DNA of 64,000 bases from Mycolicibacterium pyrenivorans (GTDB lineage: Bacteria > Actinomycetota > Actinomycetes > Mycobacteriales > Mycobacteriaceae). Made by a program: the position numbers and the translations under genes. Shown here piece after piece: positions 18,283 to 26,910 of this stretch. The DNA is taken from contig NZ_JACKSH010000269.1 in NCBI RefSeq assembly GCF_025821625.1, positions 1 to 64,000 of the forward strand, written 5' to 3'. The notes beneath the pieces were generated by a model. It ran no database searches, was not told where the DNA came from, and was given only the letters and a program-made list of their open reading frames with translations. How positions within the stretch are numbered: the first letter of the stretch is position 1; each line of letters opens with the position of its first letter.

Positions 18283-19487
18283 CTCCAGCCCACCTCCAAC
18301 GACTTCAGACCGTAGATGAAGTGGAACGAGCGGAACTGCACATCGTCGAATTCCTCGGCCAGTGACAGCGTGGGAAATCTGCGAAGCAGCGCGGGGAACG
18401 CGATCTGCATCTCCATCCTGGCCAGCGGCGCGCCGAGGCAGTGATGCACACCGTGACCGAACGCCAGATGCCCTGGCGCACCGCGGCTGATGTCGAAGGT
18501 GTCCGGGTTGTCGATGAAGTGCCCGTCCCTGTTGCCCGACGGCAGGGACGCGAACACCAGTTCCCCGGCGGGGATCGACACCCCGGAGATCTCCACCTCG
18601 GTGGTGGTGATGCGCGGGATCGCGGTCTGCACGATCGACAGCCAGCGCAGCAGCTCCTCGATCGCGGGTGCCACCGCGGCGGGATCGTCGCGGACCGCCG
18701 CCAGTGCTGCGGGATGGCGCAGCAACGCCAGGGTGCCGAGCCCCAGCATGTTCGACGTCGTCTCGTGGCCGGCCAGCAGCAGCAGGCCGGCGACACCGAT
18801 GAGCTCGTCGTCGGTCAGTTCATCGCCGTGCTCGCGGATCAGCATGCCGAGGATGTCGTCGCCCGGACGGTCCCTGGCACCTTCGACCAACGAACGCATG
18901 TAGGCCCTGCCCTGCTTCTGCAGTTCGAGGCGTTCGGGTATCGGGATGGACAGGTCGAGTTGGCGTGTGCTGCGGCGCTGAAAATCGTCGCGGTCGGCAT
19001 AGGGCACACCGAGCAACTCGCAGATCACCAGCGACGGGATCGGCAGGGCGAAGTGCTCCACCAGGTCGGCGGGCGGGCCCGCGGCTTCCAGCGCATCCAG
19101 GTGTTGGTCGACGATCTCGACGATGCGCGGCTGCAGTCGCTTGATCCGCCGGATGGTGAACTCGGGGGTGAGCATGCGGCGCAACCGTTGATGCTCGGGC
19201 GGATCCAGACCCAGCAGGTTCCCGGCCCGGGCGCTGGCCTGCTCCTCCTCGGACTGCGGGGGCGCCCCCGGAACCACGAACCCAGGGGGACGGCCGTTGG
19301 AGAACCTGGCGTGGTCCGACAGCACGGTCTTGACGTCCTCGTAGCGGGTGACGAGGTGGACCTGCATGCCGAAGGCGTTGGTGACGGTGGTGACCCCGGC
19401 TCCCTCCCGGACGGCGCGCAGTTCGGGTGTCGGGTCGAACGCGTCGCGCCGCATGTGCAGCGGCGGCAACGAGGGAGCTTGAGTCAT
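18279..19487 (-). CDS. Cytochrome P450 monooxygenase
   Basis: A 402-residue soluble class I P450. The I-helix oxygen-binding motif is AGHETTS, the K-helix ExxR is EELLR, and the haem loop FGHGVHHCLGAP places the thiolate ligand at Cys350. The start is ATG 19487 (MTQAPSLPPL); the longer frame upstream has no ribosome site and reads into non-coding sequence. Electrons come from the overlapping ferredoxin. The substrate cannot be derived; neighbours (a cyclase, an MMPL exporter) do not identify a pathway. I would not place it in a CYP subfamily without alignment. Confidence 0.94.
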   Translation of the reverse strand: MTQAPSLPPLHMRRDAFDPTPELRAVREGAGVTTVTNAFGMQVHLVTRYEDVKTVLSDHARFSNGRPPGFVVPGAPPQSEEEQASARAGNLLGLDPPEHQRLRRMLTPEFTIRRIKRLQPRIVEIVDQHLDALEAAGPPADLVEHFALPIPSLVICELLGVPYADRDDFQRRSTRQLDLSIPIPERLELQKQGRAYMRSLVEGARDRPGDDILGMLIREHGDELTDDELIGVAGLLLLAGHETTSNMLGLGTLALLRHPAALAAVRDDPAAVAPAIEELLRWLSIVQTAIPRITTTEVEISGVSIPAGELVFASLPSGNRDGHFIDNPDTFDISRGAPGHLAFGHGVHHCLGAPLARMEMQIAFPALLRRFPTLSLAEEFDDVQFRSFHFIYGLKSLEVGWR

Positions 19488-19563
19488 GCATTCGACGGTA
19501 CTCACGCCCGCGGGGAACGGCACCGACCACAAAGACGGCCCAAACGTCGGCTCGCCGTCGGGG

Positions 19564-21681
19564 CTACGTATCCGCAGCCGTCCGAGTGCGGTGGCGACCT
19601 CCTGGCGGTCCACCGCCGGGACGGGGGTCCTCGTCCTGCAGTGCGGGCCACCAGATCCTGGGCCCGATGAGCGTGAACAGCGCCGGGATGATCACGGTCC
19701 GCACGACGAAGGTGTCCAGCAGGATGCCCAGGCCGACGATGATGCCGACCTGGGTGAGCACGATCAGGGGCAGCACGCCGAGCACGCAGAACACCGCGGC
19801 CAGCACGATGCCCGCGCTGGTGATGACCACGCCGGTGGCCGACACGGCCCTGACGATGCCGTCGCGTGTGCCGTGCTGCGGCGTCTCCTCCCTGGCGCGG
19901 GTCACCAGGAAGATCGTGTAGTCCACGCCGAGGGCCACCAGGAACAGGAACGCGAACAGCGGGGCGGTGATGTCCAGCGCCGGAAACCCGAACACGTGCA
20001 CGCTGACCCAGCCGCCGAGGCCGAGCGCGGCCAGCGCGCTCAACACCGTCACCGCGACCAGGATCAGCGGCGCCAGCGCGGACCGCAGCAACACGTACAG
20101 CACGAGCAGAACCACCGCGAGGATGGCAGGCACCACGATCGCCCGGTCTCGTCCGGCCGCCGCGGAGGCGTCCCTCGCCTTGGCGTCGGATCCGCCGACG
20201 AGGCCGTCCGCATCGACCTGGTGGACCGAATACCGCAGCGCGTCAACGGCTTCGAACGTCTCCTCGGAGGCCGGGGCGGCGTCGAGGACGACCGACCATT
20301 GGCTCAGCCCATTCGGTGCGGTGCCCGTCGGGGTGGCCGACACCACGCCGGGGGTGCCGTCGATCGCGCGCTGCACCTCGGCGGCCCGGTCGGTCGAGGC
20401 GATGACGCGGGTGGGGTCGGTCAGGCCGCTGGGGAAGTGCGCCGCCAACGTGTCGTAACCGCTCACCGATTCGGCCTGGACGCGGAACTGCTCGGTCTGC
20501 GACAGGCCGATGGGTGTGCCGAGCAATCCCGTGCACAGCAGTGCCAGCGCGCCGATCGAGACCGCGGCCACCCGGGCGGGCCGCCGTGCGACGGCGGAGG
20601 CCACCCGGTGCCAGATCCCGCTGTCGGTGAGCGCCTCGGCCCCCACCCGGGGAATGAACGGCCAGAACAGCTTCCGGCCGAACAGGCCGAGCAGCGGAGG
20701 CAGCACCAGCAGCACGAACACCGCCGCCACCACCAGGCCCGAGGCGGCCTGGATCCCGAGGCTGCGGGTGCTCGGGGACGATGCGAAGAGCAGCGTCAGC
20801 AGGGCCAGCACCACGGTCGCGTTGCTGGCGACGATCGCGGGTCCGGCGCGGCGGACCGCCGTGTTCAGCGCGTCGTGATGGGAGGGGTTGCGGCCCAGCT
20901 CTTCTCGGTACCGCGAGATCAGCAGCAGCGCGTAGTTGGTGCCCGCGCCGAACACCAGGACACTGGTGATGCCCGACGTCGACCCGTCCGGGGTCATCCC
21001 CACGGCTTCGGCGACCGCCGAGCCCGCGACGGAGGCGACCCGGTCGGCGAAGCCGATCACCAGCAGGGGCACCAGCCACAGCACCGGGGAGCGGTAGGTG
21101 ATGATCAGCAACAGCGCGACCACGGCTGCCGTGACGATGAGCAATGTGACGTTCGCCCCGGAGAACGAGTTGGCGATGTCCGCGCCGAAGGCCGGCCCGC
21201 CGGTGACCTCGGCGCGAAGATCGCCGGGCAGCCCGTCGGCCGTGGCGGTGCGCAGCGCATCGACCTGGTCGTTGAGCGCGAACCCCGACAGGTCCGCCTG
21301 CAGGGGCACGGTGGCCACCGCGGCCTCGCCGTCCGCCGACACCTGCGTCGGCGGCCCTGTGACATCTCCCGTCGCTTCGCTCGCCCCTGCCGTCGCCCCG
21401 GCGCCGGCGACGGCCAGCATCCGGTCCCGTGCGCTGTTGGCCGCCTCGACGTCGGCTGGGGTCAGCGACGCACCGTCGCCGCGGCTGACCACCAGGATGG
21501 CCGGAACGCGGTCACCACCCGGGAACTGCTTGCCGGCGGCCTCGGCTCGGGCGGACTCCGCGCCGGACGGGACGGGCACCGGCGACTGCTCGGCCGAGTC
21601 GCCGCTGCCGACGAGCCCCATCAGCGCGCCGGACAGGGCGACGATGACGAGTGCGATCACCCAGGACAGTCGACGGGTCAT
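19564..21681 (-). CDS. MMPL-family RND exporter
   Basis: A 705-residue RND protein of the MMPL class with 12 predicted helices. A first helix is followed by a large outside loop (30-165), five helices, a central cytosolic loop, a second outside loop (385-500) and the last five helices. The TM4 region has FGAGTNYALLLISRY and TM10 has ALGVDYTIFLVTRARE, the paired GxGxDY/N-Y proton-relay motifs; the first copy has Asn where Asp is usual. It is shorter than classical MmpL lipid exporters (about 950), like the drug-efflux subgroup. It is divergent from a MarR gene, which probably represses it. Confidence 0.9.
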   Translation of the reverse strand: MTRRLSWVIALVIVALSGALMGLVGSGDSAEQSPVPVPSGAESARAEAAGKQFPGGDRVPAILVVSRGDGASLTPADVEAANSARDRMLAVAGAGATAGASEATGDVTGPPTQVSADGEAAVATVPLQADLSGFALNDQVDALRTATADGLPGDLRAEVTGGPAFGADIANSFSGANVTLLIVTAAVVALLLIITYRSPVLWLVPLLVIGFADRVASVAGSAVAEAVGMTPDGSTSGITSVLVFGAGTNYALLLISRYREELGRNPSHHDALNTAVRRAGPAIVASNATVVLALLTLLFASSPSTRSLGIQAASGLVVAAVFVLLVLPPLLGLFGRKLFWPFIPRVGAEALTDSGIWHRVASAVARRPARVAAVSIGALALLCTGLLGTPIGLSQTEQFRVQAESVSGYDTLAAHFPSGLTDPTRVIASTDRAAEVQRAIDGTPGVVSATPTGTAPNGLSQWSVVLDAAPASEETFEAVDALRYSVHQVDADGLVGGSDAKARDASAAAGRDRAIVVPAILAVVLLVLYVLLRSALAPLILVAVTVLSALAALGLGGWVSVHVFGFPALDITAPLFAFLFLVALGVDYTIFLVTRAREETPQHGTRDGIVRAVSATGVVITSAGIVLAAVFCVLGVLPLIVLTQVGIIVGLGILLDTFVVRTVIIPALFTLIGPRIWWPALQDEDPRPGGGPPGGRHRTRTAADT

Positions 21682-21699
21682 GAACCCGAATATTTCAAA

Positions 21700-21712
21700 T
21701 AATTAACAATTA
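21700..21712. promoter_or_regulatory. Palindrome in the mmpL/marR intergenic region
   Basis: TAATT-AAC-AATTA is a perfect 5-3-5 palindrome in a 62-bp, strikingly AT-rich gap between divergent genes. MarR proteins commonly bind such AT-rich dyads, so it is a good candidate operator controlling both. A TATGGT at 21732-21737 could be the marR -10 box. Confidence 0.5.
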
Positions 21713-21743
21713 AGCAATCGAATGTTCTGGCTATGGTGGAGCC

Positions 21744-22274
21744 GTGCACAACGAAGATCGGGCGGCTCTCGAGGCGCTGATCGCTGCCGATACCCGCGCC
21801 CTGACGGCCGAATCAGACCAGATCGGGCACCACTTCGCGGGTCTCCACACGCTGACGGCCAACGATTTTCGCGCACTGCTGCACGTCACGGTCGCGGAGA
21901 ACGCCGGCGCACCCTTGACGGCCGGTGAGCTCAGAAGCCGGATGGGGATGTCGGGCGCGGCGATCACCTACCTCGTCGAACGAATGATCGCTTCGGGGCA
22001 TCTGCTGCGGGATTCCCATCCCGCGGATCGCCGCAAGGTCATGCTGCGCGTCGCCGACCACGGAATGGAGGTCGCGCGGGACTTCTTCACGCCGCTGGCA
22101 GACCACACCCGCGACGCGCTGGCGGGCCTTCCCGACGGCGACCTCACCGCGGCGCACCGTGTGTTCGCCGCGCTGATCGAAGCGTTGGGTGCCTTCCGTG
22201 CGCAACTCGACGGCCCGCTTGAGCATGGCGTGACTCATCGCGCCCCGGGTTCTGGCAGGGTGGACGGTCGATGA
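21744..22274 (+). CDS. MarR-family transcriptional regulator
   Basis: A 176-residue winged-helix regulator. Residues 58-110 contain the recognition region LTAGELRSRMGMSGAAITYL and the wing DSHPADRRKVMLRVADHG, with the DRR signature of MarR proteins. GTG 21744 follows GGTGGAGCC. It likely regulates the divergent MMPL exporter. Its stop overlaps the purT start as ATGA, which also places a purine gene downstream in the same transcript, an unusual coupling. Confidence 0.9.
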   Translation: MHNEDRAALEALIAADTRALTAESDQIGHHFAGLHTLTANDFRALLHVTVAENAGAPLTAGELRSRMGMSGAAITYLVERMIASGHLLRDSHPADRRKVMLRVADHGMEVARDFFTPLADHTRDALAGLPDGDLTAAHRVFAALIEALGAFRAQLDGPLEHGVTHRAPGSGRVDGR

Positions 22275-23485
22275 GTGACACGACAGAAGGCGACACCGCG
22301 CCCGCGCCCGAGCCCGCCGCCGCGCCCGTCCCGGGTTCGGCTTCCGTCCTGCTGCTCGGCGCCGGGGACCGCAGCCGCGAACTCGCATTGGCCTTCCAGC
22401 GCCTCGGCGCGGAGGTCCGCGTCGTCGGGCGACACCCCGACGCGACCGACGCCGAGGCCCTCACCGCCCTCATCGACGAGGCGAAACCCGACTACGTGGT
22501 GGCCGACGCCGGCGCGATCGCCACGGACGCGCTGATCACGATCGCCGAACGCGGCGACGTCGAGGTGTTCCCCACACCGCGCAGCACCCGGCTGTCGCTG
22601 GACGGTGAGGGGCTGCGCCGCCTCGCGGCCGACGAGCTGGGGCTGCCCACCGCGCCGTTCTGGTTCGCCGGTTCGGCGGCCGAGCTCACCGCGATCGCGC
22701 AGCACGCGGGCTTCCCGTTGGTCGTCAAACCGGTCGCCGCGGCTCCCGGCGAGGGGGAGTCGGTGGTGTTGAGGCCCGAGGACGTCGAACCCGCCTGGCG
22801 CCGCGCCGTCGCGGGGGGCCGGCTCAGCATGCAGCGGGTGATGGCGGAGACCGTGGTCGACGTCAATGTCGAGGTGACGATGTTGACGGTGCGCACGACC
22901 GGCCCCGCGGGCCCGATCGTGCACTTCTGTGAGCCGATCGGCCACCATCAGTCCGACGGCGGCGACACCCTTGAATGCTGGCAGCCCCAGCAGCTCTCGC
23001 CCGCCGCGCTGGACGCCGGGAAGTCGATCGCCGCGCGCATCGTCAACTCCCTCGGCGGCCGCGGGGTGTTCAGCGTCGAGTTGCTGGTGCGCGGTGACGA
23101 GGTGTACTTCGCCGACGTGCGGCCGCGCCCCCATGACAGCGGGCTGGTGACCTTGCGCTCGCAGCGGCTCTCCGAGTTCGAGTTGCACGCCCGGGCCATC
23201 CTCGGCCTTCCCGTGGACACCATCATGATCTCGCCGGGCGCGGTCGAGGTGCGCTACGCGGGTCCGCAGTCGGAGGGCGCCGTCATGGAGGAAGGGCAGG
23301 TGCGCGGCGTGCTGGCGGACGCGCTGGCCGTCGCCGAGAGCGACGTGCGTCTGTACCGTCCACCCGATTCCACCGACGTCACCGCCAGGCCCTGGCTGGC
23401 CCTGTCGATGGCGACCGCACCCGATCCGATCGTGGCGCGCGACCGTGCCCGCCGGGTCGCGACCGCGCTGCGCAGGCTCCGGTGA
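22271..23485 (+). CDS. purT: Formate-dependent GAR transformylase
   Basis: A 404-residue ATP-grasp enzyme that formylates glycinamide ribonucleotide using formate and ATP, an alternative to PurN in purine synthesis. The N-terminal VLLLGAGDRSRELALAFQRLGAEVR is split here by position 20 into a GxG pre-ATP-grasp loop. FPLVVKPVAAAPGEGESVV forms the ATP site, and FSVELLVRGDEVYFADVRPR with PHDSG forms the metal-binding strand. The length matches E. coli PurT (392). ATG 22271 overlaps the marR stop. The next gene starts within its stop (GTGA). Confidence 0.93.
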   Translation: MSDTTEGDTAPAPEPAAAPVPGSASVLLLGAGDRSRELALAFQRLGAEVRVVGRHPDATDAEALTALIDEAKPDYVVADAGAIATDALITIAERGDVEVFPTPRSTRLSLDGEGLRRLAADELGLPTAPFWFAGSAAELTAIAQHAGFPLVVKPVAAAPGEGESVVLRPEDVEPAWRRAVAGGRLSMQRVMAETVVDVNVEVTMLTVRTTGPAGPIVHFCEPIGHHQSDGGDTLECWQPQQLSPAALDAGKSIAARIVNSLGGRGVFSVELLVRGDEVYFADVRPRPHDSGLVTLRSQRLSEFELHARAILGLPVDTIMISPGAVEVRYAGPQSEGAVMEEGQVRGVLADALAVAESDVRLYRPPDSTDVTARPWLALSMATAPDPIVARDRARRVATALRRLR

Positions 23486-23928
23486 CCGAACCGTCCGAGA
23501 CATCGTCCGACGGCGGGACCGCCGGTCCGTTCCTGGGTGCGCTGACGATCATCGTCGCCGTCGTGATCGCAATCTGGCTGTTCAACGTGTTCGACGGTGA
23601 TGACCTCACCGACGACCAGCAGATCGGTCGCGCCGTGGTCGCGCAGAACGACGCGCTGCAGCGGCAGGACTACGCCGACTTTCGTGCCTACACATGCGCC
23701 GAACAACACGGCGTGGAAGAAGAACTTCTTGCCGGACAACGCAATTCGGTGGCACAGCGAGGTGAGCGCTTCGTCGACGGGACGACCGCCGTCACCATCG
23801 ACGGCGACCGGGCCACCGCCGATGTCACCTACCACTTCGACAAGGACCCCGACGCCACCGAGACGGTGGAGATCACCTTCGCGCGCCAGGACGGGGTGTG
23901 GAAGGTCTGTTCGACCGGTCCCCGTTAG
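23482..23928 (+). CDS. Single-pass membrane protein with NTF2-like (DUF4878-type) outside domain
   Basis: A 148-residue protein with a short N-terminal tail, one membrane helix (about 17-37) and an extracytoplasmic domain. It begins with DQQIGRAVVAQNDALQRQDYADFRAYTC and ends FARQDGVWKVCST. The two cysteines in these places match those of the Rv0361-like protein at 10448-11275, so the two are distant relatives. GTG 23482 overlaps the purT stop. Function unknown. Confidence 0.8.
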   Translation: MTEPSETSSDGGTAGPFLGALTIIVAVVIAIWLFNVFDGDDLTDDQQIGRAVVAQNDALQRQDYADFRAYTCAEQHGVEEELLAGQRNSVAQRGERFVDGTTAVTIDGDRATADVTYHFDKDPDATETVEITFARQDGVWKVCSTGPR

Positions 23929-23947
23929 CTGTGGGAGACTCACGACC

Positions 23948-24361
23948 GTGAGTTACGCGGGAGACATCACGCCTGAGGAAGCCTGGAAGCTGCTGAGCGA
24001 GAATGGCGATGCCGTTCTCGTCGACGTGCGGACCGAGGCCGAGTGGCGGTTCGTCGGGGTGGCCGACCTCTCCGGCCTCGATCGCGACGTCGTCTACGTC
24101 GAATGGAACCGCACCGACGGCACCCGCAACGACGGTTTCGTCGACGACCTGGTGGCCTCGGGCGTCACCCCCGGTGAGGCGCCCGTGGTGTTCCTGTGCC
24201 GCTCGGGCAACCGCTCGATCGGTGCGGCCGAGGCCGCGACGGAGGCCGGTATCGCCCCGTCCTACAACATGCTGGACGGCTTCGAGGGCGATCTCGACGA
24301 GAACAAGCACCGGGGCAGCACCGGTTGGAAAGCGGTCGGACTGCCTTGGAGACAATCGTGA
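23948..24361 (+). CDS. Rhodanese-domain sulfurtransferase (Rv0390-like)
   Basis: A 137-residue single-domain rhodanese that passes sulfane sulfur through a persulfide on Cys84 in the active loop CRSGNRS. DAVLVDVRTEAEWRFVG is the other family motif. It directly precedes and overlaps metZ (GTGA), so a role in delivering or handling sulfide for homocysteine synthesis is plausible. The start is GTG 23948 (MSYAGDI), since the longer open frame runs back through the previous gene. Confidence 0.92.
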   Translation: MSYAGDITPEEAWKLLSENGDAVLVDVRTEAEWRFVGVADLSGLDRDVVYVEWNRTDGTRNDGFVDDLVASGVTPGEAPVVFLCRSGNRSIGAAEAATEAGIAPSYNMLDGFEGDLDENKHRGSTGWKAVGLPWRQS

Positions 24362-25581
24362 ACGAGCCGGTGCCGTCGGTTCGGGTACCGGCCGAACTGC
24401 CCGAAGGCGTCAGTCAGGAGACCATCGGCGTCCGCGGCGGCTTGTTGCGGTCGGGCTTCGAGGAAACCGCCGAGGCGCTCTACCTGACGTCGGGCTACGT
24501 CTACAAGACGGCAGCCGACGCGGAGAAGGCGTTCACCGGGGAGATCGACCGCTATGTCTACTCGCGCTACGGAAACCCGACGATCTCGATGTTCGAGGAA
24601 CGGCTGCGCCTGATCGAGGGCGCGCCCGCCTGCTTCGCCACCTCCAGTGGGATGTCGGCGGTGTTCACGGCGTTGGGTGCGCTGCTGGGCGCCGGTGACC
24701 GGTTGGTCGCGGCGCGCAGCCTGTTCGGGTCGTGCTTCGTCGTCTGCAACGAGATCCTGCCGCGCTGGGGCGTGGAGACGGTGTTCGTCGACGGCGACGA
24801 CCTCGCCCAGTGGGAGGAAGCGCTCTCTGACACTTCCAAACCCACCCGAGCCGTCTTCTTCGAGACACCGTCGAACCCGATGCAGCAGCTCGTCGACATC
24901 GCCGCGGTGTCCGAGCTGGCGCACGCCGCCGGGGCAAAGGTGGTGCTGGACAACGTCTTCGCGACGCCGATCCTGCAGCAGGGCTTCCCGCTGGGTGTCG
25001 ACGTGGTGGTCTACTCGGGCACCAAGCACATCGACGGCCAGGGTCGCGTGCTGGGTGGTGCGATCCTCGGGAGCAAGCAGTACATCGACGAACCGGTGCA
25101 GAAGTTGATGCGCCACACCGGACCTGCGCTCAGTCCGTTCAACGCGTGGACGCTGCTCAAGGGTCTGGAGACGCTGGCATTGCGTGTGCAGCACCAGAAT
25201 TCGTCAGCACACCGGATCGCGGAGTTCCTCGAGGCGCACCCCTCGGTGAGTTGGGTCAGGTATCCGTTCCTGGAGTCGCATCCGCAGTACGACCTGGCCA
25301 AGCGGCAGATGACCGGCGGCGGCACCGTGGTCACGTTCGAACTCGTCGGCGGCAACAAGGAGCGGGCGTTCGAGGTGCTCGACAAGCTGCAGATCGTCGA
25401 CATCTCCAACAACCTCGGGGACGCCAAGTCGCTGATCACCCACCCGGCGACGACGACGCACCGGGCCATGGGACCGGACGGCCGGGCCGCGATCGGCCTG
25501 GGCGACGGGGTGGTGCGGATCTCTGTGGGGTTGGAGGGCACCGAGGATCTGATCGCCGACCTGGACCGGGCGCTGGCCTAG
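24358..25581 (+). CDS. metZ: O-succinylhomoserine sulfhydrylase
   Basis: A 407-residue PLP enzyme of the Cys/Met metabolism family that makes homocysteine from O-succinylhomoserine and sulfide. The PLP lysine is Lys223 in VVYSGTKHIDGQG, SRYGNPT binds phosphate across the dimer, and the end carries RISVGLEGTEDL. It matches M. tuberculosis MetZ (Rv0391) in order and length. GTG 24358 overlaps the rhodanese stop, so sulfur transfer and use are translationally linked. Confidence 0.95.
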   Translation: MNEPVPSVRVPAELPEGVSQETIGVRGGLLRSGFEETAEALYLTSGYVYKTAADAEKAFTGEIDRYVYSRYGNPTISMFEERLRLIEGAPACFATSSGMSAVFTALGALLGAGDRLVAARSLFGSCFVVCNEILPRWGVETVFVDGDDLAQWEEALSDTSKPTRAVFFETPSNPMQQLVDIAAVSELAHAAGAKVVLDNVFATPILQQGFPLGVDVVVYSGTKHIDGQGRVLGGAILGSKQYIDEPVQKLMRHTGPALSPFNAWTLLKGLETLALRVQHQNSSAHRIAEFLEAHPSVSWVRYPFLESHPQYDLAKRQMTGGGTVVTFELVGGNKERAFEVLDKLQIVDISNNLGDAKSLITHPATTTHRAMGPDGRAAIGLGDGVVRISVGLEGTEDLIADLDRALA

Positions 25582-25986
25582 GTGTCCAAGCGGTCGGATG
25601 CCAAGAAGGCGCGCCGCAGGAAGCGACAGGCCTCCCGCGGTCAGAACTGGATTCCGGAGCGGGTGCTGGAAGAGCTCGAAATCGCCGCGGAGCTCGAGGA
25701 TTTCGACACACGGCTCACCGAGCGCGGTTGGGTCTTCGGTGAGGACGCCGATGACGAGGTGGGAGTGTTCTGGCTGTGGCCGGCGTCGGCCGCCGAGGTC
25801 GACCACGAAGCCGAACGGGCGAATGCGACGGTGGTGCTGCTGACCCCGGACGACGGCGGGGAGATCGCGCACGTGGTGTTCGTCGGCGCCGACGAGGACT
25901 ACCAGTTCGGTCTCGAGGAACTGTTCGAGCACATCGAGACGATCGAGGCCTACCGGATCGGCGAGCCGCTTCCGGTGTTCGGCTGA
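25582..25986 (+). CDS. Conserved hypothetical protein with basic N-terminus
   Basis: A 134-residue protein beginning with a strongly basic stretch (MSKRSDAKKARRRKRQASRG), then an acidic alpha/beta body (WVFGEDADDEVGVFWLWPAS). GTG 25582 directly follows the metZ stop with no gap, so it is the last gene of that run. The basic start suggests nucleic acid or ribosome contact, but no domain is recognised. Its last 37 bases overlap the convergent SDR gene. Confidence 0.75.
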   Translation: MSKRSDAKKARRRKRQASRGQNWIPERVLEELEIAAELEDFDTRLTERGWVFGEDADDEVGVFWLWPASAAEVDHEAERANATVVLLTPDDGGEIAHVVFVGADEDYQFGLEELFEHIETIEAYRIGEPLPVFG

Positions 25987-26858
25987 GGCTGCTTCTGGGT
26001 CTGCGTCGACCCCTCGACCACACCCTGTGCCGCCTGCGCGCGGTCCTCGTAGTTCTTCCGCTTGGCGGTGTCGAATTCGAGGAAAACGTTGTCGAGCCCG
26101 AGCTTGCGGTTCATCCAGCGCCGCCCGCGCGGGCCGAGCATCTGGGCCGCCTGCGCGGTGAAGCGCAGGAAGGGCGGCACCGAGACGTGGGTCTTCGGCT
26201 TGTCGAGCGTCTTCACGACGGCTGCCGCGATGTCCTCGGGTTCGACCGGTTTGGTGCCGGCCGTCTCCCTGGTGCCCGCGATCAGGTCGGTGTTGGTGAA
26301 CGGCGGCATCACCACCGACACGTGCACGCCGTGCGGGGCCATCTCGTCGGCCAGTGCCGTGGAAAGTCCCACGACGCCGAACTTCGCGCCGACGTACACC
26401 ACCTGGCCGGGCACGGGGATGACCCCGGACAGCGACGCGATGTTGATGATGTGACCACGGTGACGGGCGATCATGTCCGGCAGGGCCAACTGGCAGCCGG
26501 CGATCACGCCGTAGAGGTTGACCTCGATGGACGACCGGATCGCCTGCTCGGACTGGTCGAGGAACGGGCCGATGGGCATCACGCCGGCGTTGTTGATCAG
26601 CACGTCGATGTGCCCGCCGCCGTCGGTGCGCGCCTTGTCGAGGAACGTGGCGAACGACTCCCGGTCGGTGACGTCGAGCGGGTAGCCCGACACCGGTCCC
26701 AACTTGGTCAGCTGGGCCACCGCCGACTCCTGTAGGGCGACATCGCGGTCACCGATCACCACGCGTGCGCCACGCTTCAGCAGTGCCGTCGCGGTCGCGT
26801 ATCCGATGCCCCGTGCCGCGCCGGTGATGGCGATGGTCTTGCCGGCGATGTTGTCCAT
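25950..26858 (-). CDS. Short-chain dehydrogenase/reductase, long-tailed
   Basis: A 302-residue SDR. The cofactor motif is TGAARGIG at about 12-19, NNAG is near 88, the catalytic Ser is in INIASLSG, and the active pair is in YVGAKFG (Tyr-x-x-x-Lys). It is longer than usual because of a basic, Gln/Ser-rich tail (KRKNYEDRAQAAQG onward). ATG 26858 is the true start; the open frame runs much further upstream without support. Substrate unknown. An 8-bp palindrome lies 13 bases upstream. Confidence 0.88.
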   Translation of the reverse strand: MDNIAGKTIAITGAARGIGYATATALLKRGARVVIGDRDVALQESAVAQLTKLGPVSGYPLDVTDRESFATFLDKARTDGGGHIDVLINNAGVMPIGPFLDQSEQAIRSSIEVNLYGVIAGCQLALPDMIARHRGHIINIASLSGVIPVPGQVVYVGAKFGVVGLSTALADEMAPHGVHVSVVMPPFTNTDLIAGTRETAGTKPVEPEDIAAAVVKTLDKPKTHVSVPPFLRFTAQAAQMLGPRGRRWMNRKLGLDNVFLEFDTAKRKNYEDRAQAAQGVVEGSTQTQKQPQPNTGSGSPIR

Positions 26859-26871
26859 GCGGCCGAACTTT

Positions 26872-26879
26872 ACACGTGT
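26872..26879. promoter_or_regulatory. ACACGTGT palindrome upstream of the SDR
   Basis: ACACGTGT is a perfect 8-bp palindrome in TTTACACGTGTCAAA, 13 bases before the SDR start. Such symmetric CACGTG-centred sites are often TetR operators in actinobacteria. No regulator lies adjacent. Confidence 0.35.
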
Positions 26880-26910
26880 CAAATTTTGGATGGAAGTCCG
26901 GAATCGACCG

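Noticed and set aside
19486-21702. 738-residue plus-strand frame under MMPL
   Set aside because: Shadow of the MMPL exporter; composition is typical of antisense high-GC frames.
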